Of a stretch of 21,343 nt of DNA, positions 6,621 through 16,788 are shown in pieces. A program made the position numbers and the translations under genes. Positions within the stretch are counted from its first letter, which is position 1, and each line of letters opens with the position of its first letter. This DNA is from Actinomycetes bacterium (GTDB lineage: Bacteria; Actinomycetota; Actinomycetes; Mycobacteriales; Mycobacteriaceae). The DNA is taken from contig JAEZKH010000207.1 of NCBI GenBank assembly GCA_023415515.1, positions 1 to 21,343 on the forward strand, written 5' to 3'. Under the pieces are notes generated by a model that saw nothing but the letters and a program-made list of their open reading frames with translations, did no database searches and was not told the origin of the DNA.

Positions 6621-8137
6621 CCGTCGAAGCCGCTGACGTGGTCATCTCCGGCGCGGGACCCAACGGCCTGCTGCTGGCGTGCGAACTGGCGCTGGCGGGC
6701 GTGCGGCCCGTCGTGCTGGACAAGCTGCCGGGCCCGAGTGCCGAGCCGAAGGCCAACGGTCTTGTCGGACAAGTGATCCGGCAGCTCGACATGCGCGGCG
6801 TGTACCAGCTCTTCGGCGGCGACGACGGGCCGCCCAAGCCGACTCACGGCTGGATGTTCGCAGGCATCGGGCTGGACTTCGCCGACGTCGGGGACAACCC
6901 GATGCACGCCTTGTTGATCCAGCAGCCGCGACTGGTCCGCCTGTTGGAGAAACGCGCCCGTGATCTGGGCGTCGACATCCGGTGGGGTAGTGAACTGACG
7001 GCGCTGCGGCCCCAAGCCGACCACGTCGCGCTGACCGTGGCGACGTCCGACCGTACGCACCGACTCGAAACCGGTTACCTGGTCGGGGCCGACGGCGGAC
7101 GGAGCACAGTCCGCAAGGACGCGGGCATCGGCTTCCCAGGACACACGGCGCCGATCGTGAGCAGGCTCGCCCACGTTCATCTGCCAGAAGAGCTACTCGT
7201 GCCCGGGCGGGGCTACGACATCCCGGGCTTCGGCCTATTGCCGTTCGGCCACAACAGGTTCGACAAGGGCACGGTGATCGCCTTCCCGATCGAACCGGAC
7301 CGGCCGCTGCTCGGGACGGTCGAATACGGCTGGACGCCGGGCAGCGTCGACGGCCCGATGACGCTCGACGAGCTTCGGGACTGCCTGCGGCGCATCCTCG
7401 GAGCCGATGTGCCGCTGCAGCCGCCGACGAAGCCGGGCCCGCATGCCCTTCGCCGGATGGAGGGCATCAACTCGCGGCAGGCCGACCGGTATCGCGCGGG
7501 CCGGGTGTTGCTGCTCGGCGACGCCGCGCATGTGCACTCCCCGATGGGCGGCCCGGGGTTGAACCTCGGCATGCAGGACGCCGTCAACCTCGGCTGGAAG
7601 CTGGCCGCCGAAGTGGCGGGCCGGGCACCCGACGGGCTGCTCGAATCGTATGAGTCCGAGCGCTATCCGGTCGGCGAGCGGGTGATGATGCACTCGCAGG
7701 CCCAACTCGCGCTCGCCGCACCGGGGCCGGAGGTCGAGGCGTTACGTTCGCTGTTCGGTGAGCTGGTCTCGCAACCGCACGTCGCCGGGCACATGGCGGG
7801 GCTGCTTGCCGGTTCCGACGTCCGTTACGACGTCGGCGACGACCACCTGCTCTCCGGTCTGATGGTGCCCGACTTCGTCCTCGGCGACGGACGGCGGGTG
7901 GTGGAGCTGTTGCACGACGCGCGACCGGTGCTGGTCGACGCCACCGCGGGTGCCGCTGCGACGGCCGCGGCGGCGTGGACCGATGCGGTGGACATCGCGG
8001 CGGGGACGCTGAGCGACGGGCCCGCGGCGCTGCTCGTACGCCCCGACGGTTACGTGGCCTGGGCCACCGACACGTTCACCGACGCCGACGCCGGGCGGCT
8101 GCGGGTCGCGCTCGCCCGCTGGTTCGGCACGCGGTAG
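6617..8137 (+). CDS. Class A FAD-dependent aromatic monooxygenase, Rox/RIFMO-like
   Basis: A 506-residue flavoprotein of the PHBH fold. It has the N-terminal dinucleotide motif GAGPNG (12-17), the DG motif GADGGRST (157-164) and the GD motif RVLLLGDAAHVHSPMGGPG (296-314) followed by LNLGMQDAVNLGWKLA (315-330). The C-terminal part (about 390-506) is the thioredoxin-like domain found in the pentachlorophenol and rifampicin monooxygenase groups; the ending ALLVRPDGYVAWATD and RWFG resembles rifampicin monooxygenase from memory. It would use NAD(P)H and oxygen to hydroxylate an aromatic compound; the substrate is unknown and rifamycin is only a suggestion. GGAG at 6607-6610 lies 6 nt before the ATG. 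The gene is translationally coupled to tetR and ends 1 bp before the convergent kinase gene. Confidence 0.9.
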   Translation: MTVEAADVVISGAGPNGLLLACELALAGVRPVVLDKLPGPSAEPKANGLVGQVIRQLDMRGVYQLFGGDDGPPKPTHGWMFAGIGLDFADVGDNPMHALLIQQPRLVRLLEKRARDLGVDIRWGSELTALRPQADHVALTVATSDRTHRLETGYLVGADGGRSTVRKDAGIGFPGHTAPIVSRLAHVHLPEELLVPGRGYDIPGFGLLPFGHNRFDKGTVIAFPIEPDRPLLGTVEYGWTPGSVDGPMTLDELRDCLRRILGADVPLQPPTKPGPHALRRMEGINSRQADRYRAGRVLLLGDAAHVHSPMGGPGLNLGMQDAVNLGWKLAAEVAGRAPDGLLESYESERYPVGERVMMHSQAQLALAAPGPEVEALRSLFGELVSQPHVAGHMAGLLAGSDVRYDVGDDHLLSGLMVPDFVLGDGRRVVELLHDARPVLVDATAGAAATAAAAWTDAVDIAAGTLSDGPAALLVRPDGYVAWATDTFTDADAGRLRVALARWFGTR

Positions 8138-8138
8138 C

Positions 8139-8783
8139 TCAACCCATCTTCAGCGCGGCCGCGACGATCGGCTTGGCCCATTGCGGTGTCGCCGACAAGT
8201 CGGACGGGCCGACGATCTCGCCGCCGACGAGGTGCACAACCGGCGTCGGCTGCGGGCAGGCCCCGGCGGCGGGGTCGGCGTCGGCGGAGTTGTCGTAGAC
8301 CCGTAGCTCGGTCAAGGCGGGCAGCAGGGCGATCAGGTTCTGTCTACTGTGCCGCCAGCGCCGCCGGATCGTCGCCTCGGGGATGTCGTGTCCGCCTCGG
8401 CTCACCCGATTGGCCACCCGCGCGATGTGCTCTTCCGGGCCGGCGAGCCCGACGTAGAAGATGCGAACCTCGAAGCCCTTCGCGGCGGCCTCGCCGAGCA
8501 GGCGCGTCATCGTCGAGCCGCCGAGTGTGGTCTCGAAGGCGAAGTCGAGTCGTTCCTCGATCGCCTTCTCCAGCAACCGCTTTCCCTGTCGCCACGCTGC
8601 GGCATTGGCTTTGGTTTGGTCGAGGCCGGGATTCGCGGCGATCAGGGCCGCGGCGGCTTCGTCGGGGTTGAAGTAGTCGGCCCCCGCCTCGCGCAGCATC
8701 GCACCGCCGATGCTGCTCTTGCCTGCGCCGTTCACGCCGGCCAGCACGTAGATGCGCGGGGCGGGCCTGGCCTTGCGGGCCAT
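8139..8783 (-). CDS. Zeta-toxin family kinase (P-loop AAA-type), putative toxin
   Basis: A 214-residue P-loop kinase. Walker A is GVNGAGKSS (16-24); FNPDE (38-42) holds the acidic residue that acts as base in zeta toxins; FAFETTL (81-87) matches the substrate-site region; the segment ANRVSRGGHDIPEATIRRRW (124-143) is the arginine-rich lid; YDNS (163-166) closes the fold. Zeta toxins phosphorylate UDP-GlcNAc-type peptidoglycan precursors, but small members like this have not all been shown to be toxic. The ATG at 8783 lies 9 bp after the stop of a Phd-like antitoxin gene on the same strand, which suggests a two-gene toxin-antitoxin operon. No strong ribosome binding site is seen, so coupling to the upstream gene is likely. 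Confidence 0.85.
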   Translation of the reverse strand: MARKARPAPRIYVLAGVNGAGKSSIGGAMLREAGADYFNPDEAAAALIAANPGLDQTKANAAAWRQGKRLLEKAIEERLDFAFETTLGGSTMTRLLGEAAAKGFEVRIFYVGLAGPEEHIARVANRVSRGGHDIPEATIRRRWRHSRQNLIALLPALTELRVYDNSADADPAAGACPQPTPVVHLVGGEIVGPSDLSATPQWAKPIVAAALKMG

Positions 8784-8792
8784 CGGCCGTTG

Positions 8793-9158
8793 TCAGCGAC
8801 GCGTCCGGCGGGCAGCCGATACCGCAGCGCGCCCCAACTCCTCCGGCGTGGCGTCGAACGCGGCCGCCGTGGCCGCCCTGGACTCGGCGGTCTGCATCCC
8901 GGCGAGAAGTTCGTCGAACTCGTCGGTCAATTCGTCGAGCGCCGGAGAAGCGGACTTCGTCAGGGCCTCGAACTCGGCATAGGACAGCAGCACGGCCTTC
9001 GGCGTGTTGTGCTTGGTGATCGCCACTGCTCCGCCGAGGGCGGCCTGTTCGAATATGGCGCCGAACTCGTTCTTGAACCGGGTGGCGGCCACGGTGGGAA
9101 CGTCGACCAGTTCGCCGTCGCTGTTGCGATAGCTCACCGTTTTCAGGGTTCCGGTCAT
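8793..9158 (-). CDS. Phd/YefM-like antitoxin paired with the zeta-like kinase
   Basis: A 121-residue protein. Residues about 23-66 (VAATRFKNEFGAIFEQ, then AVAITKHNTPKAVLLSYAEFEAL) have the Phd/YefM DNA-binding fold pattern: an early helix, the ITKHNTPKAVLLS hairpin and the YAEFEAL helix. The remainder (72-121) is acidic and then Ala/Arg-rich, and probably forms the toxin-binding tail. The ATG at 9158 was chosen over an in-frame upstream extension because the fold begins there and a TATTCT -10 box lies 6 nt upstream, giving a leaderless transcript. It precedes the zeta-like kinase by 9 bp. Phd-type proteins usually pair with Doc, YoeB or RelE-type toxins, so pairing with a zeta kinase is unusual. 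The function is inferred from fold and position. Confidence 0.82.
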   Translation of the reverse strand: MTGTLKTVSYRNSDGELVDVPTVAATRFKNEFGAIFEQAALGGAVAITKHNTPKAVLLSYAEFEALTKSASPALDELTDEFDELLAGMQTAESRAATAAAFDATPEELGRAAVSAARRTRR

Positions 9159-9164
9159 AGGTTC

Positions 9165-9186
9165 AGAATAGCCGAAATAGCCATTT
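9165..9186 (-). promoter_or_regulatory. Promoter and probable autoregulatory operator of the toxin-antitoxin pair
   Basis: On the minus strand TATTCT (9170-9165) fits a -10 box 6 nt before the ATG at 9158. Overlapping and just upstream, GGCTATT occurs twice with a 9-bp period (plus-strand positions 9167-9173 and 9176-9182), and AAAT/ATTT arms form a short inverted repeat at 9175-9186. Repeated sites over the -10 region are what an autoregulating Phd-like antitoxin would bind. Confidence 0.5.
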
Positions 9187-9217
9187 TGGACATTACGGCG
9201 GGATGGGACGTCGCGCG

Positions 9218-9946
9218 TCAGGGCAGCGTGGCCCGGATGCTGACCGTGATGTAGGGCAGCGCCAACCCGTTGCTGTTGGCCAGCGCGGGATGGGTGGCAA
9301 GCAGTTCGCGCACGCGCTCGAGCACCTGGGTCCGCACGTCTGCCGGCGACGTGATGCAGTAGCTCCGCGATGCGACGAGATCGATCAGCGCCTGAGGGGT
9401 GAGATAGCTCGTCCACTCGTGGTGATCGCGTTCGATCGCGGCGAACGGTTCCGCCAGCGTGACCTCGTGGCTGAACGGGTCGTCCTCGTGACCGATGATG
9501 CGGCCGAGGTCCTTGACCCAGCCCATCCGCTCGTCGCGGGTGTTCCAGATCAGGCCGAGGCGCCCGCCGGGACGCAGCACCCTGGCGACCTCCTTGACGG
9601 CACGCTCCGGATCGAACCAGTGCCAGGCCTGCGCGACCAGCACCGCGTCCACGCTGTCGTCGGGGAGCGGGATGTCCTCGGCCGTACCCAGCAGCGCGGG
9701 TGTTTCGGGCAGCGAATTGCTCAGCAGTTCCAGCATTTCCGGGATCGGATCGACCGCGACGACATCGAGCCCCCGTTCGACGAGCCGAGTGGTCAGCTTT
9801 CCGGTGCCGGCGCCGAGGTCGAGCACATCCTTGGCGCCGCGCGGCAGCAGCCAGTCGATGGCCTCGGGTGGGTACGACGGCCGACCGCGTTCGTATGCCG
9901 CCGCCTCAGCACCGAACGACAATGAACGCTGTTGCGACCGGGTCAC
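9218..9946 (-). CDS. Class I SAM-dependent methyltransferase (Rv3342-like)
   Basis: A 242-residue methyltransferase of the UbiE/type 11 group. Motif I is VLDLGAGTGKLT (41-52), with an acidic residue D66 after the second strand, AQAWHWFD (105-112) and RVLRPGGRLGLIWN (122-135). The methyl acceptor is unknown. It starts at a GTG overlapping the metX stop by 4 bp (GTGA, 9943-9946), so it is translated as part of the methionine operon. The same order, metC, metX, methyltransferase, is found in M. tuberculosis (Rv3340 to Rv3342). Lying downstream of a SAM riboswitch, it is probably turned down when SAM is abundant, though it consumes SAM. Confidence 0.9.
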   Translation of the reverse strand: MTRSQQRSLSFGAEAAAYERGRPSYPPEAIDWLLPRGAKDVLDLGAGTGKLTTRLVERGLDVVAVDPIPEMLELLSNSLPETPALLGTAEDIPLPDDSVDAVLVAQAWHWFDPERAVKEVARVLRPGGRLGLIWNTRDERMGWVKDLGRIIGHEDDPFSHEVTLAEPFAAIERDHHEWTSYLTPQALIDLVASRSYCITSPADVRTQVLERVRELLATHPALANSNGLALPYITVSIRATLP

Positions 9947-11064
9947 CTGGATGCCAGCTCCAATGTCTCGCGGATCAGGATGCCGACCGCCTCCGACTCG
10001 ACGAGGAACCCGTCGTGACCGTAGCTCGAGTCGACAACTCTCAACTCCGCACAACCCGGTAGAAGCTCGGCTAATTCCTGCTGCAGCCGAATCGGGTACA
10101 GCCGGTCCGAGGTGATGCCCCCGACGATCACCGGCACCGGGCAACTGCCCAGCGCCGCCTTGATGCCGCCGCGGCCACGGCCGACGTCGTGGCTGGACAG
10201 TGACTCGGTGAGCGCGACGTAGGTGCCTGCGTCGAACCTGCTCAGCAGCTTGTGGCCCTGGTGCTCGAGATAGCTCTGCACGGCGAAGCGGCCTCCGCAG
10301 GCCGGGTCCTCGTCGCCTTGCGCGTCGTTGCCGAAGCGCTCGTCCAACTCGACCTCGCCCCGGTAGGTCAGGTGGGCGAACCGGCGGGCGATCTGCATCC
10401 CGACGTCGGGGGAGCGGCCGGTGCCGTAATAGTCGCCGCCGTTCCAGTTCGGATCGGATTTGATCGCTGCGATCTGGCTGCTCTGGGTGCCGATCTGATC
10501 GGCGGTGGCACGTGCCCCGACGGCGAGCACCAGCGCCGCGCGGACCCTGTCGGGATAGGCGATCATCCACTCCAGTGCCCGCGCACCACCCATCGAGCCG
10601 CCGACGACCGCCGCGACCTCGTCGATGCCCAGCGCCGCGAGCGCGGCGACGTCGGCCTGCACCTGGTCGCGGATGGACACCAACGGAAACCGCGAGCCCC
10701 AGGGCTTGCCGTCGCGCGCGAGTGAACTCGGACCTGTCGACCCACGGCAGCCGCCCAACACGTTGGTGGCCACCGCGCACCACCGGTCGGTGTCGATGGG
10801 TGCGCCGGGTCCGGCTACCCCGTCCCACCAGCCGGCCGTCGGATGTCCGGGGCCTGCAGGCCCGGTGATGTGGGAGTCACCGGTCAGCGCGTGCAACACC
10901 ACCACCACGTTGTCGCGATCGGGTGACAGCTCACCCCACCGCTGCACGGCGATGGAGACGTCGTCGATGACGGCGCCGCTCTCCAGCGTCAGCGGTCCGA
11001 TGTCGACGATCGCGACCTCACCTTCGGCGGGCAGCGTGTCAATGGGCACATCAAAGATTGTCAC
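9943..11064 (-). CDS. metX: Homoserine O-acetyltransferase MetX
   Basis: A 373-residue alpha/beta-hydrolase-fold enzyme that acetylates L-homoserine with acetyl-CoA, the committed step to methionine. It has the nucleophile elbow GGSMGG with S157, and the predicted catalytic partners D320 (ITSDRLYP) and H350 (SSYGHDGFL). Family hallmarks are LTGDSH (60-65), GWWD (78-81) and NVLGGCRGSTGPSS (101-114). It is called metA in M. tuberculosis (Rv3341). The GTG start at 11064 has an AAGGA ribosome binding site 8 nt upstream (11077-11073) and lies 25 bp after the metC stop, so it belongs to the riboswitch-controlled operon. Confidence 0.96.
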   Translation of the reverse strand: MTIFDVPIDTLPAEGEVAIVDIGPLTLESGAVIDDVSIAVQRWGELSPDRDNVVVVLHALTGDSHITGPAGPGHPTAGWWDGVAGPGAPIDTDRWCAVATNVLGGCRGSTGPSSLARDGKPWGSRFPLVSIRDQVQADVAALAALGIDEVAAVVGGSMGGARALEWMIAYPDRVRAALVLAVGARATADQIGTQSSQIAAIKSDPNWNGGDYYGTGRSPDVGMQIARRFAHLTYRGEVELDERFGNDAQGDEDPACGGRFAVQSYLEHQGHKLLSRFDAGTYVALTESLSSHDVGRGRGGIKAALGSCPVPVIVGGITSDRLYPIRLQQELAELLPGCAELRVVDSSYGHDGFLVESEAVGILIRETLELASR

Positions 11065-11089
11065 GTCTTGCGTCCTTACCGACCGTCGC

Positions 11090-12433
<1,344 letters not shown>

Positions 12434-12440
12434 AGGAAAT

Positions 12441-12467
12441 GGACCTCCATCCGTTCTCTGGGGGTCC
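12441..12467 (-). promoter_or_regulatory. Hairpin sequestering the metC ribosome binding site
   Basis: On the minus strand GGACCCCC (12467-12460) pairs with GGAGGTCC (12448-12441) at seven of eight positions around an 11-nt loop. The 3' arm contains the GGAGG ribosome binding site of metC. No U-tract follows, so translational control is more likely than termination. It follows the SAM-IV aptamer directly and is the probable expression platform. Confidence 0.6.
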
Positions 12468-12479
12468 GTTTGTCGGCGG

Positions 12480-12600
12480 ACCCGCGCTTGCCGTGTAGCT
12501 GCGGTCAGCTACTCAACCTGGTCATCACCCGGGGCACCCCACCGCGGTTGGAGGGTTGCCGGCCAGCAAGCCGGGGCTTGACGCTGGCACTCATGACCGA
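12480..12600 (-). ncRNA. SAM-IV riboswitch upstream of metC-metX
   Basis: The minus-strand RNA has the SAM-IV layout. P1 is formed by GGUCAU (12598-12593) and AUGACC (12525-12520). P2 is formed by GCCAGC and GCUGGC, enclosing CAAGC/GCUUG. A P3 arm, GGCAACCC pairing with GGGGUGCC, follows. After P1 comes a perfect hairpin, GUAGCUG with CAGCUAC around an ACCG loop (12512-12495), and then a GCGCGGG tail able to form a pseudoknot with the CCGCGG loop. SAM-IV riboswitches are known in actinobacteria in front of methionine genes, including Rv3340. Binding of SAM would reduce expression of metC, metX and the methyltransferase gene. The exact ends are approximate. Confidence 0.9.
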
Positions 12601-12605
12601 CCAGA

Positions 12606-12611
12606 AGCGTA
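12606..12611 (-). promoter_or_regulatory. Probable -10 element (TACGCT) of the metC operon
   Basis: On the minus strand TACGCT (TANNNT) with an upstream TGCG lies 7-8 nt before the first base of riboswitch helix P1 at 12598. A transcript beginning there would carry the full aptamer. No clear -35 box is seen. Confidence 0.45.
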
Positions 12612-12780
12612 TCGCATGCCAGGTCATGGCTGCCACCAGGTGACCACGACGACCAGTGTGGCCGCGGTCGGGCCTGCGCCACATGGGGCAAATGCCCCCA
12701 TCTTCGGGCCTGCGTACGCACGCGTAGGTTCATAACCGACGCGATACTGATAGCCGACACGACAGGCCGGGAGACACCAT
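12612..12780. promoter_or_regulatory. Intergenic promoter region with direct repeats and palindromes, upstream of icd2
   Basis: This non-coding stretch contains an 11-bp direct repeat TCGGGCCTGCG at 12668-12678 and 12704-12714. Between the copies lies the inverted repeat GGGGCA-AA-TGCCCC (12685-12698). The second copy runs into the perfect palindrome TGCGTACGCA (12711-12720). GGTT-CAT-AACC (12727-12737) forms another short inverted repeat overlapping TAGGTT (12725-12730), a possible -10 box. GGGAG at 12769-12773 is the icd2 ribosome binding site, 7 nt before the ATG. An open frame on the minus strand here (12509-12760) looks spurious. Confidence 0.45.
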
Positions 12781-15030
<2,250 letters not shown>

Positions 15031-15031
15031 G

Positions 15032-15853
15032 CTAGCCCGCCTTCGGGTGGGCGTACTCGTCGACGAAATCGAGGATCACCTTGGTGACCCGCTCGGGCGC
15101 CTCGAACATCGGGATGTGCCCGACCCCGTCGAGGTGGGTGACCTTCGCTGACTGCGGCAGGTGCGTGGTGAAGTGCCGGGTGAAACGGGGATGCGGTAGG
15201 ACCCGGTCTTTCTCGCAGATCACCAGATGCGTGGGCGCCTTGGCCTTGGCGAGCTCGAGCAGACCAGGTAGCAGCAGCGACTTCACCAGCAGCTGGTAGT
15301 AGGCCGGGCAGTGACTGAAGTCGTCGACGATGCCGGGCAGATCGACGTCGTTGAGCGTGTCGGGGTGCGCGCTGATGGCGACGAACGCGAGGTGCTTGGC
15401 GAACGGCAGCTTGACCGCGCGCTGGCCGAGCATCTTGGTGACCAGCCACACCGGGAAGCCCGCGACGAATTTCCCCACGATCTCGAACTTCGCCGGCGTG
15501 TACCAGTGCCAGCCGCCTGCCGGAGCGATTCCGGTGAGCGTGCGGGCTCGCCCCCGGCGCTCGAGTTCGAACGCGACCCAGCCGCCGAGTGAGTTGCCGA
15601 CGATGTGGGCGGTGCTCCAGCCGAGTTCGTCCATGCGCCGCTCCATGTCGTCGGCGAGTTCGGCGGTGTCCAGGAAGGCCTGGCCTCTGACGCCGCCGTT
15701 GTGGCCGGGCATGGTGGGGGCGTAGACCTCGTACCGACCCGTTTCGGCAATCTGCGGCGCGACGTATTTCCACACGTTCTGGGACAACATGAACGGGTGC
15801 AGCAAAAGCATCGGTTCGCCGGTGCCGAGGTGGATCGGTTCGCGCAGGGCCAT
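15032..15853 (-). CDS. Alpha/beta-fold hydrolase
   Basis: A 273-residue alpha/beta hydrolase with nucleophile elbow GNSLGG (86-91, S88), probable acid D216 (CEKDRVLP) and H246 in DGVGHIPMFEAPE (242-254). HPF (19-21) near the N-terminus is at the oxyanion-hole position. Similar proteins are esterases, lipases or C-C hydrolases; the substrate is unknown. Rv3337/Rv3338 hold the corresponding place in M. tuberculosis. The ATG at 15853 is preferred to the in-frame ATG at 15904 because TACTGT lies 7 nt before it, giving a leaderless start, while the longer form overlaps the promoter of the divergent xthA gene. Confidence 0.85.
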   Translation of the reverse strand: MALREPIHLGTGEPMLLLHPFMLSQNVWKYVAPQIAETGRYEVYAPTMPGHNGGVRGQAFLDTAELADDMERRMDELGWSTAHIVGNSLGGWVAFELERRGRARTLTGIAPAGGWHWYTPAKFEIVGKFVAGFPVWLVTKMLGQRAVKLPFAKHLAFVAISAHPDTLNDVDLPGIVDDFSHCPAYYQLLVKSLLLPGLLELAKAKAPTHLVICEKDRVLPHPRFTRHFTTHLPQSAKVTHLDGVGHIPMFEAPERVTKVILDFVDEYAHPKAG

Positions 15854-15860
15854 GGAGCCG

Positions 15861-15889
15861 ACAGTAAAGGTGATACCGGCGGTACCGCA
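15861..15889 (-). promoter_or_regulatory. Probable promoter of the alpha/beta hydrolase gene
   Basis: On the minus strand TTGCGG, an 18-nt spacer and TACTGT (15866-15861) form a reasonable SigA-type promoter. The -10 box is 7 nt from the ATG at 15853, so the mRNA is probably leaderless. Confidence 0.5.
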
Positions 15890-15937
15890 AGCCGGTGCGC
15901 GCATGTCCTCTTTCGACGTTCGCGGTCGCAGGTCGAT

Positions 15938-15943
15938 TAGAGT
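15938..15943 (+). promoter_or_regulatory. Probable -10 element (TAGAGT) of xthA
   Basis: TAGAGT fits TANNNT and lies 8 nt before the GTG at 15952, which suggests a leaderless transcript for xthA and possibly for trpS and the membrane protein gene beyond it. No good -35 box was found at the usual spacing. Confidence 0.4.
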
Positions 15944-15951
15944 TCGGCGCC

Positions 15952-16761
15952 GTGAGCGCCCTGATCGTCAGCACCGTCAACGTCAACGGCATCCGCGCGG
16001 CCATCAAGCAACGGTCGGAGACCAATCTCGGGCTGCTGCCGTGGCTGGCGACCACCGCCGCCGACGTGGTCTGTCTGCAGGAAACCCGCTGCGACGACGA
16101 GCAACTCGCGAATGCGCTGCGGCCCGCCACCGACGACGGCTGGTATCTGGCTTCGGCGGGCGCACATCTGAAGGGCCGCAACGGCGTCGCGGTGTTGAGC
16201 CGTAAGCCGTTCGGCGATGTCCGGGTGGGTGCGGGTGCTGAGGAGTTCGCATTGCACGGCCGCTACGTCGAGGTCGACGTCGGCGACCTGACCGTGGCCA
16301 GCGTCTACGTCCCGACCGGCGAGGCGGGCACCGACCGCCAGCTCGAGAAGGAGCGGTTCATGGCCGCGCTCGGACATCGCATGGCGACCCTGCTGGCGTC
16401 CGGCCGCGAAGCCGTGGTGTGCGGCGACTGGAACATCGCCCACACCGAGAACGACATCAAGAACTGGAAGGGCAACATCAAGAAATCGGGCTTTCTGCCC
16501 GGCGAGCGGCAGTGGCTGTCCGACCTGCTCGCGACGGGATGGGTCGACGTGGTGCGCGCATTGCATCCCGACGTGGCGGGCCCGTATGCGTGGTGGTCGT
16601 GGCGCGGCCGCGCGTTCGACAACGATGCGGGCTGGCGCATCGACTACCAGCTGGTGACGCCGGGCATGGGTGCGCGCGCGACGGCGGCGCGCGTCGAGCG
16701 CGCCGATGCCTACGCACTGCGCTGGTCAGACCATGCCCCGGTGACCGTCGAATACCGGTGA
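15952..16761 (+). CDS. xthA: Exodeoxyribonuclease III (AP endonuclease)
   Basis: A 269-residue enzyme of the exonuclease-endonuclease-phosphatase fold that cuts DNA at abasic sites and removes 3'-blocking groups in base excision repair. The motifs are NVNGIRA (10-16), LQETR (42-46, metal ligand E44), NGVAVLSR (77-84), GDWNIAH (158-164, D159 and N161), WRIDYQL (228-234) and SDHAPV (259-264, D260 and H261). The GTG at 15952 was chosen because the fold begins there (MSALIVSTVNVNG) and a TAGAGT -10 element lies upstream; the 19 in-frame codons before it do not look coding. trpS follows after 27 bp on the same strand. Confidence 0.94.
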   Translation: MSALIVSTVNVNGIRAAIKQRSETNLGLLPWLATTAADVVCLQETRCDDEQLANALRPATDDGWYLASAGAHLKGRNGVAVLSRKPFGDVRVGAGAEEFALHGRYVEVDVGDLTVASVYVPTGEAGTDRQLEKERFMAALGHRMATLLASGREAVVCGDWNIAHTENDIKNWKGNIKKSGFLPGERQWLSDLLATGWVDVVRALHPDVAGPYAWWSWRGRAFDNDAGWRIDYQLVTPGMGARATAARVERADAYALRWSDHAPVTVEYR

Positions 16762-16788
16762 TGCCCGGGGTGAAATGATTGAGCCATC

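Noticed and set aside
10845..10866. Inverted repeat around GGGCCTGCAGGCCC inside metX
   Set aside because: It lies within conserved coding sequence (the GPAGPGHPTAG region), and codon choice in a Gly/Pro-rich stretch explains it.
12509..12760. 83-codon open frame on the minus strand in the metC leader, considered as a leader peptide
   Set aside because: It covers the riboswitch helices and the predicted promoter and starts upstream of the predicted transcription start. Nothing marks it as coding.
15854..15904. 17-residue N-terminal extension of the alpha/beta hydrolase (ATG at 15904)
   Set aside because: The extension contains the TTGCGG/TACTGT promoter of the gene, and its ribosome binding site would be only 1 nt from the start.
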